Positions 60,664-64,000 of a stretch of 64,000 nucleotides of DNA are shown piece after piece. A program made the translations under genes and the position numbers. The first letter of the stretch is position 1. Every line of letters starts with the position of its first letter. Source of the DNA: Conidiobolus incongruus B7586 (Eukaryota > Entomophthoromycota > Entomophthoromycetes > Entomophthorales > Conidiobolaceae). The notes beneath the pieces are model-generated. The model was not told the DNA's origin and did no database searches. It worked only from the letters and a program-made list of their open reading frames with translations. The stretch lies in assembly GCA_000697335.1 (NCBI GenBank), contig JNEM01011206.1, positions 1 through 64,000 of the forward strand, read 5' to 3'.

Positions 60664-63600
60664 TCTTTAGCTTAAAATTGTGTATTTAATTAATACTTAA
60701 ATAGATTTCGAAATAAAATAGATTAAATATAGAGTTGTTTTAATGCTTTAACAACAAGTAATCATTAAAATCGAATTGGACAAGTATGTGAACTTGTGGA
60801 GTGCAAGTTGTATTAATTATTTATATTATTGAAAAAATTAACTTTAATTGTGGGATAGTTTGTATTCATATTTCTTTTCACTTTTCCAATTTAATATTGA
60901 TATATTCAAGGTAATAAATTTTAATTCAACACGTTTTATGTAATGGTTATAAAATATGATTATTCAAAACCATTTGAAACTAAAATATAGCTTTTATTAA
61001 TTTTCAACTAATAAATAATTAAAGAATCATTCCAGGTGGTATTAATTATTTTTTCAACAATCAATTATATATTCAAATTTATAATAATATTTTGAAATTT
61101 ATACAAATCAAATTAAAGAGTTCATATGTATTTTATATATTATGTTTCTAATTTTCAAATTATATAAATTGACTATAAATAAAGCATTGTTTTAAGCTTC
61201 ATTGAAATTTAATTTGTTATTAAAATAATTGTATTATTTATAGTTTAAATATATATTAAGTAATTTCAAGTGTAATATTTATTAAAACTAAGTTTTTAAG
61301 ACGATTTGAATAATATATGAATAGTGTTGAACATTTATTATCATCATTAGTAAAGAGAGAATATGGAATAATATATTAAAAATTAAAAAAAATAATTATA
61401 CTTGGTTTTACTATTTATTTAAATTTGATAAAGATAACCAACTTAAAATCAATATATCTAATGATAAATATTTATTCTAAAATTATATGAGAATTGAGAA
61501 TAAATAGAAAGTCATTCCAAAGGATATTAAAAAATTACCTCATATTCTTTATTATCCAAAATAGAATATATTACGATAGTTTATATCTTGTTGGATATTA
61601 TTATTGATTAATGTATTCTTCATATTGTAAATTTATTTATATCAAAGGATTTTGATTTGGTTATGAATATTTCTTATATAACAAATACAGAGATTAATAA
61701 TGTTAATTTAAATGTCTAGCATTTTTCATCATGATAATAATATTATACTCCAATGTAATCATGTGTGCTTTGATATTATTACATAATTTATTCGAAATTT
61801 GAATAATAATAAATTTAAGACTCTCTTTGAATTAAAATATACATACTAATGAAAATACTTAAGAATAGTATAGGGCTCACAGATTTTATAATTATCACTA
61901 AAACTAATGTATTATTATTATTTATAGCAATTTTTAACATTAGTTAGTGAAAGATAGAATAATTAATTAATATTTGAAATCAAAGCACTCCTAAAATTAA
62001 TAGCTCACAGGGTGAATAATAATATATTATAATTATAGACCAAATTTTAAATTTTTGCAATTTAGGCCAAAATATTGGATTATTACTATTTAAAAAAAAT
62101 AAAAAATGACATTAATCAAATTATTTTTATATGATATTATTTTTATGTTATATTAACTAATATATCTAGATACAATAAAAGAATCAAAAATGACAATTTA
62201 AGGATGAGTTTAATACCATGACAAAATTATAAGGATTTGATGAATTTTTCTCTAAATAGAAATGAGATTCAATTATTTTAAATATGACATAAAATGAATG
62301 AGTATTATTATATATCATAAATCTACTAGAGTTAGTTAAGTGATTATTAAGGTAATCGTGAATTTTATAAATAAGGATTGAGGATTAATTCAATTGATAA
62401 TTTGTTGAATAAATTTGAAATTAGTATTTTTCATCATTATAGTTTATAATTAAACCCGTTCTAATTAAATTCAGAAATTTACCTAATAATTTATATTAAA
62501 TTTATAAAGGTCTTACTATTCAAGGTTTTTTAACATAATTCAGATATAGCATAAGAGATAAAATACTTTGAATGGTTTGATACATGTTAATGTGTAATAG
62601 ACACAATAAAATTGCTTTCGCAATATTAAAATAATCAAAATACTATTTACATATATGTAAAATGAATATATTTTCTATTGTAATTTATTCAATTACTTTT
62701 GGGATTGAGTTTTAAATTAATAGATAATATTTTAATGTTATTTTCGAATGTTTTTCATAATTTTAATAAATTATTATATTAAGTAATTTATATTGAATCG
62801 GGTACTGAGATTTATTTAATTTTATTAATTTATATTATTTGAGTAATAATAATATTAATAAAATCAAATATTTAAATTATAATTTTTTTAGTTAAGAACC
62901 AAATTATTGTGAAATAAAATATGGTAATATGTGTGAGTATTTAAACCCATTAACATAATAGATCACATTTATTACAAAATAAAATTTAAAATTTATTTAT
63001 TTTTCATAATTGTGGAAATTCTGAATACTATCATCAATTTATTATCTTGAAATTTATAAATAATAGTATAAATTAATTTTATAATAGTGAATCTTAAGTT
63101 TTATGTTATTAGTGAAATAAATAAGATATACACAAGTTGAATAAGTAATCATTCACATTATTTACATAAGTCAAGATATGGCAATCTTTATGTGTATATT
63201 ATCATGTATATTATTTATGTATTCATAATATCATTTTATTAATTATAAAATCAAATCAATTAGATGTTTTATTAAATTATTAAAGGGATTAGAAATAATA
63301 AATATTAAAGACAGTGCTTGAATTAATAATTATACTGTGAAGAGCAAATTCATATTTAAAATAATATTGAAAACGGATGAGTAAGCTGATTAATTTCAGC
63401 CAAAATATAATAATTTATATAAACAAATTTAGCCATCTGATATATTATTAATCATTTTGAAAAAGAATATATATATGTTTGAAAATTTAATATTAAATCA
63501 CATTGATGTTTTTTCAATTAATAAAGCAGTTACTAAACAATAGTACACCTCCAATTTAATATCAGTAATTAACAACGATTAAATTTAATAACTATAGATA

Positions 63601-64000
63601 TTATTTCGGATTATATATATGAATATGCACATACTAATACATTTTTTAATTATATATTTATATATGGTTAAATATACGATGATGAGTATTAATTTGTAAT
63701 AAAATGGTATGTAGCTGATTCAAAAAATTTGTTAGTAATTTAAAAGTAATTATCATTATATTATAAAAAATCAAAATTGATTAAATCATCTTACTTGTTC
63801 TTTGTTTGATATTCTAAAATTAAGGAAAAATATGATATTCAATTATTATAAAATATGATTTTGATTATATAGAGTAACTATCGTTAAAATCAAATTCCTT
63901 TCATTTCAAAATTTGAAAGGGAGTAAATAAAATTATAATTTTTGTGTTTAAGATATGGTATAATAATAATAATTTATGAACATCATTGAAATTTTTACTT
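60664..64000. other. AT-rich region to the window end
   Basis: About 3.3 kb beyond the TOM40 start. The first 200 bases would contain its promoter, with no obvious TATA or CCAAT word. The remainder is extremely AT-rich with no supported gene, RNA gene or repeat unit beyond short ATT runs. Confidence 0.6.

Overview
The window looks like nuclear DNA of an AT-rich, early-diverging fungus. It carries short spliceosomal introns (mostly GTAATA-, GTAAGT- or GTATAA-type donors), a Q/N/P-rich type I metacaspase, a Blm10-type proteasome activator, an SRI-bearing SET2, a secreted tyrosinase and fungal-type MFS sugar transporters. The extreme AT richness, the tyrosinase and the presence of dymeclin would fit a Conidiobolus-like entomophthoralean fungus. 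That placement is inference only; no rRNA or other diagnostic marker is present.

Layout. About 2.5-4.0 kb: intronless MFS sugar transporter (-). 6.8-12.9 kb: nine-exon Blm10/PA200 proteasome activator (-). 14.9-15.7 kb: small basic protein with a tail like that of nucleolar USP36 (+). 16.1-20.8 kb: two neighbouring metacaspase copies (-), one whole and one broken. 23.1-24.6 kb: second MFS sugar transporter (-). 24.6-30.2 kb: gene desert. 30.2-31.0 kb: alpha/beta hydrolase (+). 31.3-33.4 kb: a decayed TRM1 tRNA methyltransferase (-). 33.8-35.1 kb: tyrosinase (-). 37.5-38.3 kb: ER J-protein (+), convergent with PRP40 (38.5-41.2 kb, -). 42.5-43.3 kb: small zinc-binding protein (-). 46.4-49.4 kb: dymeclin (-). 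52.0-54.8 kb: SET2 (-), divergent from a short SIN3-like gene at 56.0-58.0 kb (+). 59.5-60.7 kb: TOM40 (-). The rest is very AT-rich DNA with short simple repeats. I recognised no tRNA, rRNA, CRISPR array or recognisable transposon.

Exon models were built by hand from GT/AG sites. For BLM10, SET2, TOM40, the J-protein, the second transporter, the zinc protein and the USP36-tail protein, the exon lengths sum to an exact multiple of three and every junction keeps phase. PRP40 was also followed in phase through all 15 exons. Dymeclin was checked at many but not all junctions.

Most genes are housekeeping genes with no operon-like relationship. The points most worth a second look are the patchwork identity between the metacaspase copies, the TRM1 locus with intact splice sites but broken frame, a 7-nt microexon in the splicing-factor gene PRP40, and the head-to-head SET2/SIN3-like pair, whose families act in one chromatin pathway. 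I did not find a clearly new multi-gene system.
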